Part shown: piece after piece, positions 1-7,759 of the stretch
Numbering within the stretch: the first letter of the stretch is position 1
Layout: every line of letters begins with the position of its first letter
Position numbers and translations under genes: made by a program
Assembly (NCBI RefSeq): GCF_016714275.1
Contig: NZ_JADJNP010000003.1
Span: 62,001 to 126,000 of the forward strand
Reading direction: 5' to 3'
Length of the DNA stretch: 64,000 nt
DNA from: Tessaracoccus sp.
GTDB lineage: Bacteria > Actinomycetota > Actinomycetes > Propionibacteriales > Propionibacteriaceae
Notes under the pieces: model-generated
What the model was told of the DNA's origin: nothing
The model's database searches: none
What the model saw: only the letters and a program-made list of their open reading frames with translations

Positions 1-191
1 GCCGGAGGGGCGATCTTGAGCACCACCTGCGTGCCGTCGCGTAGCACGATCCGGTAGGCGACGTTGAACCAGCCCTCGGTGATCTCGTGCGCGAAGTCAT
101 CCCCTTCGGGAACCTGCTGGGCGCCGTAGGCGCGCTCGATCAGTGTCCGGAGCACCGGGATGGGTTGGCGGTTCTTCGTGGTGCTCTCCAT
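1..191 (-). CDS. Phosphotransferase family protein, N-terminal part (cut by window edge)
   Basis: The minus strand reads 63 codons from an ATG at 189-191 and runs off the start of the window. The visible part has the opening of the aminoglycoside/choline phosphotransferase fold: a helical start, then a strand with GWFNVAYRIVLRDG and the ATP-binding lysine strand VVLKIAPP. Members phosphorylate small molecules with ATP. The substrate cannot be told from this stub. The call rests on the fold pattern only. Confidence 0.6.
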   Translation of the reverse strand, partial: MESTTKNRQPIPVLRTLIERAYGAQQVPEGDDFAHEITEGWFNVAYRIVLRDGTQVVLKIAPP

Positions 192-283
192 CGAGCTGCC
201 TCCTTCGTGGGTCTGCGAGAACCGTACCAAAAACCGACACCTATGTCTGTTTCTAGGCGCGGCCTCGGATGGGAGAAGTGTCC

Positions 284-727
284 CTACCGGAGGAACTCGC
301 GATCGATGCCCAGGTGCTTCAGCACGCGGGCGACGGTACCGTGCTCGCGCTCGGCGGCGGCCCGGATGATGTGTGCTCCCTTCAGTCCGCCTCGGTCCTG
401 CTTCGCAAGGACCTTCGCGCGCTGGAAGACCTCTTGCGCGGAGGCTTCGCTTCGATAGACGCCCGGTTTCGCCGGTGCGGGGGACAGGCCTTCCGCCGGT
501 ACCGAGATGCCGACCTTCTCGAGTGCCGCCGCGTGCGTTGCCACGAGTGCGTCTCGAAACCGCGTGTCGTTGATGCCCAGCAGGTCACGCGCCGAGCCCT
601 CGTCGAGCATGAGGGCGGCGAGCACGAGATGCTCGGCCCCGGGAGCGCTGTCTCCCAAGGAGAGCGCCTGTCGTTCGGCCTCGGTGAGCAAGGCGTTGAT
701 GGTCCGGATGTCGTGGATGATGTTCAT
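284..727 (-). CDS. Clp N-terminal repeat protein (stand-alone)
   Basis: 147 residues. Two Clp-N type helical repeats are visible: residues about 10-50 (AERQALSLGDSAPGAEHLVL) and about 100-147 (QEVFQRAKVLAKQDRGGLKG). There is no AAA+ ATPase domain. In Clp ATPases these repeats bind adaptors or substrates, so a free copy may act as an adaptor or sensor. That role is inferred. The ATG at 725-727 was chosen because AGGAGA lies just upstream and because it overlaps the stop of the HTH gene by 4 bp (ATGA), which implies translational coupling. A longer ORF from 823 would overlap the HTH gene deeply and is unlikely. Confidence 0.75.
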   Translation of the reverse strand: MNIIHDIRTINALLTEAERQALSLGDSAPGAEHLVLAALMLDEGSARDLLGINDTRFRDALVATHAAALEKVGISVPAEGLSPAPAKPGVYRSEASAQEVFQRAKVLAKQDRGGLKGAHIIRAAAEREHGTVARVLKHLGIDREFLR

Positions 728-954
728 CGTTTCTCCTCGATGAGTGGTGAGCGTTTTGAGGGAGCGAGGCGCTTGTGTGCTGCCTGCGCGGTCAGGCCGA
801 TGGCCTGCCCGATCTGTACCCACGTCCAGCCCTGGCTGAGGGCGCTGTCGACGGCGGACCGCTCGAGCGAGGAGGCGAGCCTGCGCAGGGCCACGACGGC
901 CGCGAACGCCTCCTCGGGCTTGTCGGCGGGTGGGATGGGGATGTCCTCGACCAT
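724..954 (-). CDS. Small helix-turn-helix regulator paired with Clp-N protein
   Basis: 76 residues. The C-terminal half holds a helix-turn-helix (about residues 40-62, GWTWVQIGQAIGLTAQAAHK), like the short DNA-binding proteins often found beside Clp-N domain genes in actinobacteria. It is first in a two-gene unit and overlaps the Clp-N gene by 4 bp. The ATG at 952-954 lies 6-8 nt past a good -10 element, so the mRNA may start at the start codon (leaderless). Two near-identical dyads cover the promoter, which suggests autorepression. Confidence 0.7.
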   Translation of the reverse strand: MVEDIPIPPADKPEEAFAAVVALRRLASSLERSAVDSALSQGWTWVQIGQAIGLTAQAAHKRLAPSKRSPLIEEKR

Positions 955-958
955 GCCA

Positions 959-1002
959 TCAACTTTAGTTGATGAGAAGAAGCTGTCAACTTTTGTTGAT
1001 GA
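959..1002 (-). promoter_or_regulatory. Promoter with two operator dyads, probably leaderless start
   Basis: Two 17-bp copies, TCAACTTTAGTTGATGA (959-975) and TCAACTTTTGTTGATGA (986-1002), begin 27 bp apart. Each is a dyad of TCAAC and GTTGA. On the minus strand TTGACA (984-989) is followed after 16 bp by TAAAGT (962-967), placing the transcription start at about 954-956, on the ATG of the HTH gene. The dyads overlap both promoter elements, so bound protein would block RNA polymerase. The paired HTH protein is the obvious candidate. Confidence 0.65.
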
Positions 1003-1096
1003 ACCGCGTCGCATCCGATGGCTTCCGCGTCGCTCGGCGTGACCGGACCAGGAGCACACGACCATCCATGCGGCCGGGCTCCGAGTAGGGCTGCTG

Positions 1097-1912
1097 CTAC
1101 CGGGAACTGGTTCGCAGACCGAGGAGCCAGGTGGCGAACTCGCGCGGCGCCAGCCGGACCGGCGCCGTCGGCAAGGTGCCGCCCCGTGCGGACACCAACA
1201 GGAACGTCTGCGTTTCCTCAGGCGAGTCGCCGCCATGGCCACCCGCGTCGACGTGACCGTGGTCCGTAGTCACGGCGACGATCCACGCCTCACCGCGCTC
1301 CACACGTGCGTCGACAGCCTCCAGCAGATAGCCGAGGTGGCGGTCGCTGTTGGTCACCGCCTCGTCGTACTCGGGGGTGAAGACGCCGAAGTCGTGCCCG
1401 GCGTCGTCGGTCTCGCAGAAGTAGACGAACGAGACATCGGGTCCGAAGTCCGCGAGCGTGGCCCGGGCGTGCGCGGCGATCTCAGGGTCGATCACGCGGT
1501 ATCCGACGCCCTCGCCGTCGAGGCTGATCATCGAGTGCACGCCGTCGGCGATCTGCTCGGGGCGCTCACGAACGATCGGTCCGAGACCCTCCGGGCCTGT
1601 CAGGTTCGGCCAGCCCGCGGCGGCATAGGTGGTGGTCGTCGGATCCTGCTGCCAGGCGCGGGTCAGGAAGTCGGGATGGGCCGCCAGCCGATGCCCGTGC
1701 ATGTCGTTGTCGTCGATGCCGTGCTCGGCATGGGTCGCGCCGGTCAGGATCGTCCCCCAGCTGGGACCCGAGACCGTCGGTCCTTCAACCTCTGAACGGA
1801 TGAGATGGCCCGACGCCGCGAGCGCGTCGAGGTGCGGTGCGAGCCCGGTGCCGAACGCGCGATCGATCCGGAGGCCGTCGATCCCGACGAGAAGCAGCTT
1901 CGGAGCGGGCAT
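1097..1912 (-). CDS. Alkaline phosphatase superfamily phosphodiesterase (nucleotide pyrophosphatase type)
   Basis: 271 residues, no signal peptide. The start LLLVGIDGLRID carries the first metal-binding aspartate (D12). PTVSGPSWGTILTG (about 46-58) holds the nucleophile serine or threonine. TDDAGHDFG (about 168-176) and TTDHGH (about 221-226) supply the other metal ligands. This is the full metal-site set of type I phosphodiesterases/nucleotide pyrophosphatases. The family hydrolyses phosphodiester or phosphonate bonds; the substrate is unknown. It stands alone on its strand. Confidence 0.8.
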   Translation of the reverse strand: MPAPKLLLVGIDGLRIDRAFGTGLAPHLDALAASGHLIRSEVEGPTVSGPSWGTILTGATHAEHGIDDNDMHGHRLAAHPDFLTRAWQQDPTTTTYAAAGWPNLTGPEGLGPIVRERPEQIADGVHSMISLDGEGVGYRVIDPEIAAHARATLADFGPDVSFVYFCETDDAGHDFGVFTPEYDEAVTNSDRHLGYLLEAVDARVERGEAWIVAVTTDHGHVDAGGHGGDSPEETQTFLLVSARGGTLPTAPVRLAPREFATWLLGLRTSSR

Positions 1913-1965
1913 GAGTCCTCTTTCCTCATCGATCGAGTGGTCCAGGAAACGTTACCGCTTCGGCG

Positions 1966-2025
1966 CTCACGTGATCGTCATGAAGGGCGGCGCCGTGGTC
2001 GAGGAGGGCACGCCCATCGGATGTC
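1966..2025 (+). pseudogene. Remnant of an ABC-transporter ATPase C-terminus
   Basis: About 20 codons reading VIVMKGGAVVEEGTPIG match the end of oligopeptide-type ABC ATPases, where a run like this follows the H-loop. There is no Walker A, signature or Walker B around it and no start. It looks like the last trace of a deleted gene. The stretch is short, so chance similarity is possible. Confidence 0.35.
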
Positions 2026-2069
2026 GGGTCGCTTCCCCTGTCCCAGCCCGACGGGTGAACCTAGTGGCC

Positions 2070-2217
2070 TGTCGCTCCTCAGTCCTGGGCTCGCGACGCC
2101 GTGCGGGCACCATGCTTCGTTGTCGTCGATCGACGATGGCACCGCATCGCCTCACTCCTCCGCCTCGTCTGGCACTCCGCACACCGCCGCTCCCTATCCC
2201 AGGCCTGAGGAGCGACA
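2070..2217. repeat. Inverted repeat pair in the 1913-2436 gap
   Basis: TGTCGCTCCTCAGTCCTGGG at 2070-2089 recurs in reverse complement at 2198-2217 with one mismatch (19 of 20). The 108 bp between has no gene. The arrangement resembles a small non-coding mobile element or a folded RNA. No transposase or target duplication is visible. I see no gene elsewhere in the 1913-2436 gap besides the ABC remnant. Confidence 0.5.
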
Positions 2218-2436
2218 AACCTCTAGTGCCCTGCGTCGGAAGCTCGCTGCGATTTCCGGTGCTCCAGCGGCGCCTCGCTGCGTTCTCCTCGCTCGACGGA
2301 CGACCAAGTGCTCCTTCGCTCGTCGGCCTTGCGGCCCATCCACTGGAACACCAGAACCCATCAACCTCCCTCCGACGCGCGACACTAGACTGGCAAGGGG
2401 AACGACCCCGAATCCAGCACGGAAGGCAGTGAGCCA

Positions 2437-2709
2437 ATGTCCGGAGATAGCGCAAATGTCGAGCGCGGACGCTATGTGGAAGGTGACTATGGGAAAGCCG
2501 GAGAGGCTCCCGGGCGCCGCGTAGACGACGTCGAGGGACAGTTTGTTGAAGGGGATTACGGAAGCGCCGGGGATGAAGGCGGAAAGCCGGGCGGCGTCCG
2601 TGGGAGCTATGTAGAGGGCGACTACGGCAAGGCCGGTGAGGAACCCGGTCGCCTCCCCGAGGACCCCGAGGGTAACTACGTGGACAGCGACCAGCGCACG
2701 GAGGATTGA
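2437..2709 (+). CDS. Small acidic repeat protein with YVEGDYGKAG motifs
   Basis: 90 residues, very acidic and glycine-rich. The motif YVEGDYGKAG occurs at residues 13-22 and 58-67, with FVEGDYGSAG at 36-45 and a decayed fourth copy (YVDSDQ) at 81-86, a period of about 22 residues. There is no signal peptide or membrane segment. A ribosome site (GGAAGG) lies about 12 nt before the ATG. Function is unknown. Low complexity and charge suggest a disordered, ligand-binding or stress-protective protein, which is only a guess. Confidence 0.75.
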   Translation: MSGDSANVERGRYVEGDYGKAGEAPGRRVDDVEGQFVEGDYGSAGDEGGKPGGVRGSYVEGDYGKAGEEPGRLPEDPEGNYVDSDQRTED

Positions 2710-2771
2710 CCGGACCGACGTCGCCCGAGGGCGACGTCGCCGCTCAGGCTGCTCGGGGCGTGCGCGCCGAA

Positions 2772-3434
2772 TCAGAACTCGGGCCAGCTGTGGGACAGGC
2801 CGTCGAGGATGAACGCGATCTTCACGTCTAGTACCGTGCGGCCGGTCCACGACTCCTCCGGCTGGAGGAGCGCGTCTGCGCCGACGGCGTCGCGAACCGT
2901 GGCCAGGCCGGTCCTGCCGTCGTCGCGCACCGTTCGCATGGACTCGACGCCGAGATGCGACGCAAAGACGGTGTCGCCGATGAAGTCCAAGGCGAACATC
3001 GCCTGACGCGGGGTCTTTCCCTGTGCGCCGAGATGCGCAGTATAGGCGTGAAGGACCGGCTCGATGCGGGTAGGCGCAGCGGGATAGGAGTAGACGAGCC
3101 TGCTCAGACCCGGGTACTCCTCGCAGAGGCGCCAGCACTCGTCGGCCCAAAGAAGAAGGGCTTCGCGCCAGGACATCCCCGGCTGCGGGCGGGCGAGGGA
3201 CGCGCCGGCCGTGTCCAGGCAGGCGACCACGAGGTCGTCGCGGGACGGGAAGACGCGGTAGATCGCGGGGGTGACGACCCCGAGCCGGGTGGCGACGGCG
3301 GCCAGCGTGAAGCGGTCGACTCCCTCCGCGATCGCCGCGGCCACGGCGTCGGCCGCCGTGAAGGCCGGCTTGCGCCCCACCTTCCTGCCGCGGGCGAGGA
3401 TACGCCCCTGCGGCGCTACGGCCGATTCCTGCAT
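2772..3434 (-). CDS. TetR family transcriptional regulator
   Basis: About 220 residues from the ATG at 3432-3434, 5 nt after the stop of the upstream ABC gene. The N-terminal HTH is typical of TetR: FTAADAVAAAIAEGVDRFTL, then VATRLGVVTPAIYRVFPSRD. The C-terminal domain is helical and carries no recognisable ligand signature. It is the third gene of an iron-box-controlled unit with two ABC half-transporters and probably adjusts their expression. A start further upstream at 3485 would overlap the ABC gene by 46 bp and is less likely. Confidence 0.85.
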   Translation of the reverse strand: MQESAVAPQGRILARGRKVGRKPAFTAADAVAAAIAEGVDRFTLAAVATRLGVVTPAIYRVFPSRDDLVVACLDTAGASLARPQPGMSWREALLLWADECWRLCEEYPGLSRLVYSYPAAPTRIEPVLHAYTAHLGAQGKTPRQAMFALDFIGDTVFASHLGVESMRTVRDDGRTGLATVRDAVGADALLQPEESWTGRTVLDVKIAFILDGLSHSWPEF

Positions 3435-3439
3435 GGTGC

Positions 3440-5224
3440 TCAATCTACGTGGTCCCCGCTCGTCCCGGCGGCCGTGAGCTTCCATCCCTGCGCCCGGTGC
3501 AGACGGTCCCAGAATCGGGCGTAGGTGCCGCCCGCGGCCAGCAGCTCCTCGTGGGTGCCCTGCGCCTCCACCCCGCCGTCGTCGTCGAGGGCGACGATCT
3601 GGTCCGCGGCGGCGATCGTGTCGAGGCGGTGCGCGATGATCAGGACCGTCGCCTGCGTGCGGAGCCGCTCGATGGCCGCGACGACGTTCGCCTCGTTCTC
3701 GACATCGAGGGCCGAGGTGGCCTCGTCGAGCAGCACGATCGGCGACCGCTTCAGCAGCGCGCGGGCGATGGCGACGCGCTGCCGCTCCCCGCCCGACAAG
3801 GCGTGGCCGCCTTCACCGACCTGCGTCTCCCAGCCGTCGGACAGCCGCTCGGCGATCTCGGTGACACCGGCCAGCTCGGCCGCCTCGCGGATCTCGTTGC
3901 GGCTCGCGCCCTCCCTGCCGACCGCCACGTTGGCCTCCAGCGTGTCGTCGAAGAGGTAGACGTCCTGGAACACCATCGACAGCTGTCCCATCAGTTGCTC
4001 AGTCGTCTGCTCGGTCACCGGCAGGCCGCCGACGCGAACGACCCCGGAGTCGGCGTCGTAGAAGCGGCTGACCAGGCGGGCGATCGTGGTCTTGCCGCTG
4101 CCCGACGGCCCGGCGAGCGCGACCATGGACCCGGCGGGCACGGTCAACGACACGTTGGTCAGGACCGGACCGGCGTCGGCCGCGTACGCGAAGGTGACGT
4201 CCTCGAACTCGACGGTGCCCGGCTCGGGGAGCGGCGCGGGCTCCGTCGGCTCCGGCAGCGGCTGGGCCGTGAGGACCTCGTCGATCGCGTCGAGCAGGGG
4301 GCGCCGCGACTCGAGGCTCATCGCGCTGTCCGTGATGGTCGACAGCGTGGAGGTGAACCGGAGCGCGAGGCCGATGAAGGCCAGCGCTGGGATCGGCTGC
4401 AGGGATCCTGTGACTGCCAACGTACCCGTGACGCTGATCAGGGCGACGATGACCCCCTGGGTCACGATGCCGCTGAGCAGCATCCCGACCGACTCGATCC
4501 ACTGCGCCCGCGTCTTCGCCCGGAAGGTGCGTTCGAGGGCGTCGCTCAGCGGGGCGAAGTCGTCGCCGCGGCCGCATGATCGCAGGGCGCCCTGGCATTG
4601 CGCGAACTCGACGATGCGGTTGGCCAGGTTCACCTCCTCCGGCTCGTGGGCGGCGCGGCCGCGGCGCATGAACGCGGTGGAGATCAGCGTGATGACCGCG
4701 AACACAGGAGCCGAGACCGTCAGGATCAGCCCCAGCAGCGGGTTCCAGAACCAGGCTGCGACGACGACAACGACCGCGGCCGAGACACGGGAGACCATCG
4801 GGCCGAACATGTGGGCGTAGATCTCGCCGGCCTGCATCAGCTCGGTCGAGACCATGCGCGACAGGCGGCCGGCGAGGGGACGCCCGAACCAGCCCAGCGG
4901 CTGCCGGGAGACCTGGTCGCCGATCAGGTGGTGGATGCTGTTGAGGAAGTCGAGGGCGACGCCGTAGCTGCGCTGGTTCTGCCAGTAGTTGACGCCGAAG
5001 CTGACCGCCGCCAGCATCGCGAACACCACGAGCCAGCCGCCGATGCCAAGGCCCCAGACCGGCTCCCCGGTGGCGAGCGAGCTGATTGCCGGCAGCATCG
5101 CAGCCAGGGCGAGGCCCTCCACGAGGCCGCAGAGCGCGGCGATCATCATGACGGGCGGGATCGCCTCCGGCCGGGACACCATGCGCTGCATGCGCGGGAC
5201 GATGTCGATCAGGGGAAGGGTCAT
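3440..5224 (-). CDS. ABC transporter, fused permease-ATPase (IrtB/YbtQ-like half)
   Basis: 594 residues. An N-terminal six-helix exporter-type membrane domain (about 1-310) is followed by an ATPase with Walker A GPSGSGKTT (about 370-378), signature LSGGERQRVAIARA and Walker B IVLLDEATSALD. It lies 35 bp after its partner half and should form a heterodimer with it. Export-fold pairs controlled by iron boxes, such as mycobacterial IrtAB and Yersinia YbtPQ, carry ferric siderophore inward. I infer the same here, but siderophore export cannot be excluded. No siderophore synthesis genes are in the window. Confidence 0.85.
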   Translation of the reverse strand: MTLPLIDIVPRMQRMVSRPEAIPPVMMIAALCGLVEGLALAAMLPAISSLATGEPVWGLGIGGWLVVFAMLAAVSFGVNYWQNQRSYGVALDFLNSIHHLIGDQVSRQPLGWFGRPLAGRLSRMVSTELMQAGEIYAHMFGPMVSRVSAAVVVVVAAWFWNPLLGLILTVSAPVFAVITLISTAFMRRGRAAHEPEEVNLANRIVEFAQCQGALRSCGRGDDFAPLSDALERTFRAKTRAQWIESVGMLLSGIVTQGVIVALISVTGTLAVTGSLQPIPALAFIGLALRFTSTLSTITDSAMSLESRRPLLDAIDEVLTAQPLPEPTEPAPLPEPGTVEFEDVTFAYAADAGPVLTNVSLTVPAGSMVALAGPSGSGKTTIARLVSRFYDADSGVVRVGGLPVTEQTTEQLMGQLSMVFQDVYLFDDTLEANVAVGREGASRNEIREAAELAGVTEIAERLSDGWETQVGEGGHALSGGERQRVAIARALLKRSPIVLLDEATSALDVENEANVVAAIERLRTQATVLIIAHRLDTIAAADQIVALDDDGGVEAQGTHEELLAAGGTYARFWDRLHRAQGWKLTAAGTSGDHVD

Positions 5225-5259
5225 CGCTGGTCTCCTGCGAGCGTTGCGGTAGTGGAATC

Positions 5260-7047
5260 TCAGAGGCGGGCGTAGCCAGGTTCGGCCAGTAGGTCGTCGT
5301 GGGTCCCGGCGGCGACGACGCGGCCCCGTTCGACGAGGACGATCTGATCGACGCCCGTGATCACCTCGGGGCGGTGGGCGATGAGGAGCACCGTCTTGTC
5401 CCTGGTCAGGTCCGAGAGTGCCTGCTGGATCTGGTGCTGGGACTCCGGGTCGGTGAGGGCGGTCGCCTCGTCGAGGATCAGCACCGGCGCGTCGACGAGG
5501 ATCGCGCGGGCGATCGCGATGCGTTGCGCCTGGCCGCCGGAGAGGCCGCTGTCGGCGCCGTATACCGTGTCGAAGCCGCGGGGCAGGGCCTCGATCTCCT
5601 CGTGAATCCGTGCCGCGCGGGCCGCAGCCCGGATCTGCTCCTCCGTGGCGTCGGGGCGCCCGAGCGCGATGTTGTCCCGCAGGGAGATCGACGGCAGTTG
5701 CGGGTCCTGCAGCACGAACCCGACGTGCCGGTAGAGCTCGCCGACCTCCGCGATGCGCACGCCGCCCAGCCGGATCTCGCCCGAGAGCGGGTCGCGGAAG
5801 CGGGCGAGAAGAGTGGCGATGGTGGTCTTGCCGGAGCCGGACGGCCCGATCAGCGCCGTAATCGTGCCCTCGCGCAGGGTGAAGGAGACGTCGTCGACCG
5901 CGAGTCCGGCGTCTGGGCCTTCTTCGTAGGAGTAGCTGACGTGGTCGAAGACGACGTCGTGTCCGTGCGGCTGGGCGCGGATCCTGGCGTCGGCCAGCAG
6001 CGGGGTCTCGAGAAGGTCGGTCAGTCGGCTAGCAGCGGCTCCGGCCAGCTGCGACGACCACATCGAGTTCATCAGCACCTCCAGGCCGTAAGGGACGAGG
6101 AGGGCGATCAGCGACGTGGCGAGCACGTCGGCGGCCGTCACCTCGCCGAGTCGCACCAGCCAGGCGCCGCCGCCGATGTTGACGAGCAGGACCAGCGGCA
6201 CCGCCAGCAGCGATGTCCCGAGTGAACTCACGCGGATGAGCGGACGAACCCAGTCGTAGTAGAACTCCTGGAACTCTTCGGCGGACTCCTGATAGGCGCG
6301 GTGCGCCCGGCCGACCCGCCCGAAGGCCTTGACCACCGTGATGCCGGTGACGAACTCGACCATGCGCGCTGAGACAACCCCCAGCTTCTGGTCCATCTGG
6401 ACCGTCTTCTCGCCCATGCCGCGCATGCTCATGCTCATGGCCGCGGCGTACAGCGGGACCGTGGCTATCGTCAGCAGCCCGAGGCGCCAGTCGATGCTGA
6501 ACGCGTAGGCCATCAGCGCGACGGGCATGACGACGGCCACCGTGCCGTCGACGGGCTGGTGCGCGATCAGGTGATGGATGGTGCCGATGTCGTCCTGCAG
6601 CGCCTTGCGGATGCGGCCGGAGTTGGTCGAGGTGAACCACCCGAGGGGCGTCCCGGCGAACCGCCGGACCATCCGCCGGCGAATGTGGTGGCCGAGCCGG
6701 ATGTCCGCCAGGTGCGTGATGAGAAGCGCGACGAAGTAGACGACGAGCCGGAGCGTGAAGGCAATCAGGAGGAGGCGCAACCAGCGGCCGACCTGCTCCC
6801 CGTCGACGGCGGTCCCGCTGCGGGCGGCGTCGAGCAGGAGCGCGCCGATCCGTACCAGGGCGACGTACGGGACGACGGCGAGGATCCCGGACGTGACCGC
6901 GAGGATGCGCCCCAGCATCAGGCTTCCGGCCACCGGGCGCATCAGTTCCTGCAGCGCCCGCGCATCCGCCTTCTGCTGGGCTTTCGTGTCAGCGACGGCA
7001 TCCCCGTCGGCAAGCGCTCCCGCGGTCGGGACATCGGTTGTGGTCAT
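5260..7047 (-). CDS. ABC transporter, fused permease-ATPase (IrtA/YbtP-like half)
   Basis: 595 residues. The membrane domain (about 45-330) precedes an ATPase with Walker A GPSGSGKTT (about 399-407), signature LSGGQAQRIAIARA and Walker B VLILDEATALTD. It lacks the N-terminal siderophore-interaction (flavin reductase) domain of mycobacterial IrtA, so iron release would need another protein. It is first of three genes, ahead of its partner half and a TetR gene. A DtxR/IdeR box sits 26 bp upstream of the ATG, so expression should rise when iron is low. Confidence 0.85.
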   Translation of the reverse strand: MTTTDVPTAGALADGDAVADTKAQQKADARALQELMRPVAGSLMLGRILAVTSGILAVVPYVALVRIGALLLDAARSGTAVDGEQVGRWLRLLLIAFTLRLVVYFVALLITHLADIRLGHHIRRRMVRRFAGTPLGWFTSTNSGRIRKALQDDIGTIHHLIAHQPVDGTVAVVMPVALMAYAFSIDWRLGLLTIATVPLYAAAMSMSMRGMGEKTVQMDQKLGVVSARMVEFVTGITVVKAFGRVGRAHRAYQESAEEFQEFYYDWVRPLIRVSSLGTSLLAVPLVLLVNIGGGAWLVRLGEVTAADVLATSLIALLVPYGLEVLMNSMWSSQLAGAAASRLTDLLETPLLADARIRAQPHGHDVVFDHVSYSYEEGPDAGLAVDDVSFTLREGTITALIGPSGSGKTTIATLLARFRDPLSGEIRLGGVRIAEVGELYRHVGFVLQDPQLPSISLRDNIALGRPDATEEQIRAAARAARIHEEIEALPRGFDTVYGADSGLSGGQAQRIAIARAILVDAPVLILDEATALTDPESQHQIQQALSDLTRDKTVLLIAHRPEVITGVDQIVLVERGRVVAAGTHDDLLAEPGYARL

Positions 7048-7072
7048 GACTCATCCAGGATTCGACAGTAAC

Positions 7073-7091
7073 TTAGGTGAGGCTAACCATA
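7073..7091 (-). promoter_or_regulatory. DtxR/IdeR iron box
   Basis: TTAGGTGAGGCTAACCATA matches the 19-bp DtxR/IdeR consensus (TTAGGTTAGGCTAACCTAA) at 16 of 19 positions. It lies just upstream of the two ABC half-transporters. Iron-loaded DtxR/IdeR would be expected to repress the operon. Confidence 0.85.
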
Positions 7092-7151
7092 GCAATAGAT
7101 GAATGTTATTTAGTAATAGGGGTCACCCTCGTCCCGAGCATGCGTTGAGGC

Positions 7152-7622
7152 CTATCCATGGACACCGGCGAGCGTGAGAGTGGCGAGTGCGCTGACGCTG
7201 GTGATCGTGCGGACGTTGTTCCATCGGTTCCACGGTTTCTCGAAGTTGCCGCGCGCGATGGCTGGCGTGGCCGACGGAGCCCGGTCGAGGCGGGTGTTGA
7301 GAGGGACATTCCTCGCCGCGGTGACGAAGAACGTGAGCGTCGAGCAGGCCGCGCCCGTTGCTGCCAACGACGTGCCCGGCTGGGTCAGCCAGATGCGGAG
7401 GCCGGTGGATACGACAGCCGCGACTGGCGCCGCGAGGAAGACGGATAGGAACCAGCCGTTCAGGATCGCCCGATTGATCGCGCGAAACGCGGACACGTAG
7501 GTGGCGTCGTCGACGCGGCGGAAACCGGGCGCGACGGCACAGACGAAGACGAAGAACAGTCCGGCCAGCAGGCCGTTCGTGACGATCGCAACGGCCGCGA
7601 CCGCTTCTGAGATGGCATTCAT
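7152..7622 (-). CDS. DUF1772 (anthrone oxygenase-like) membrane protein
   Basis: 156 residues from the ATG at 7620-7622, preceded by AGGGGAG. Four hydrophobic helices are visible, with the DUF1772 pattern: an N-terminal helix NGLLAGLFFVFVCAVAPGF, a central RAINRAILNGWF, a conserved RNVPLN loop, and a final helix. These small membrane proteins are poorly characterised; some fungal members act in anthrone oxidation. It is divergent from the AraC gene and is often found beside such a regulator. Confidence 0.75.
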   Translation of the reverse strand: MNAISEAVAAVAIVTNGLLAGLFFVFVCAVAPGFRRVDDATYVSAFRAINRAILNGWFLSVFLAAPVAAVVSTGLRIWLTQPGTSLAATGAACSTLTFFVTAARNVPLNTRLDRAPSATPAIARGNFEKPWNRWNNVRTITSVSALATLTLAGVHG

Positions 7623-7759
7623 GACGCTCCCCTTCGATAGCAACGTGGTTCTGACGCTACGGAGTGAAGACCGGTGGCACCATGCCTAATCATCCGAGAG
7701 TCTTGCTCGTTCGTCCGTTTGCCCAGGAAGAGAGGTGGCGCTTGTGGGAACCTGATGGC

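Noticed and set aside
1967..2455. 162-residue minus-strand frame in the 1913-2436 gap
   Set aside because: Arginine-rich shadow with no domain and no start signal. The gap is better explained by inverted repeats and an ABC remnant.
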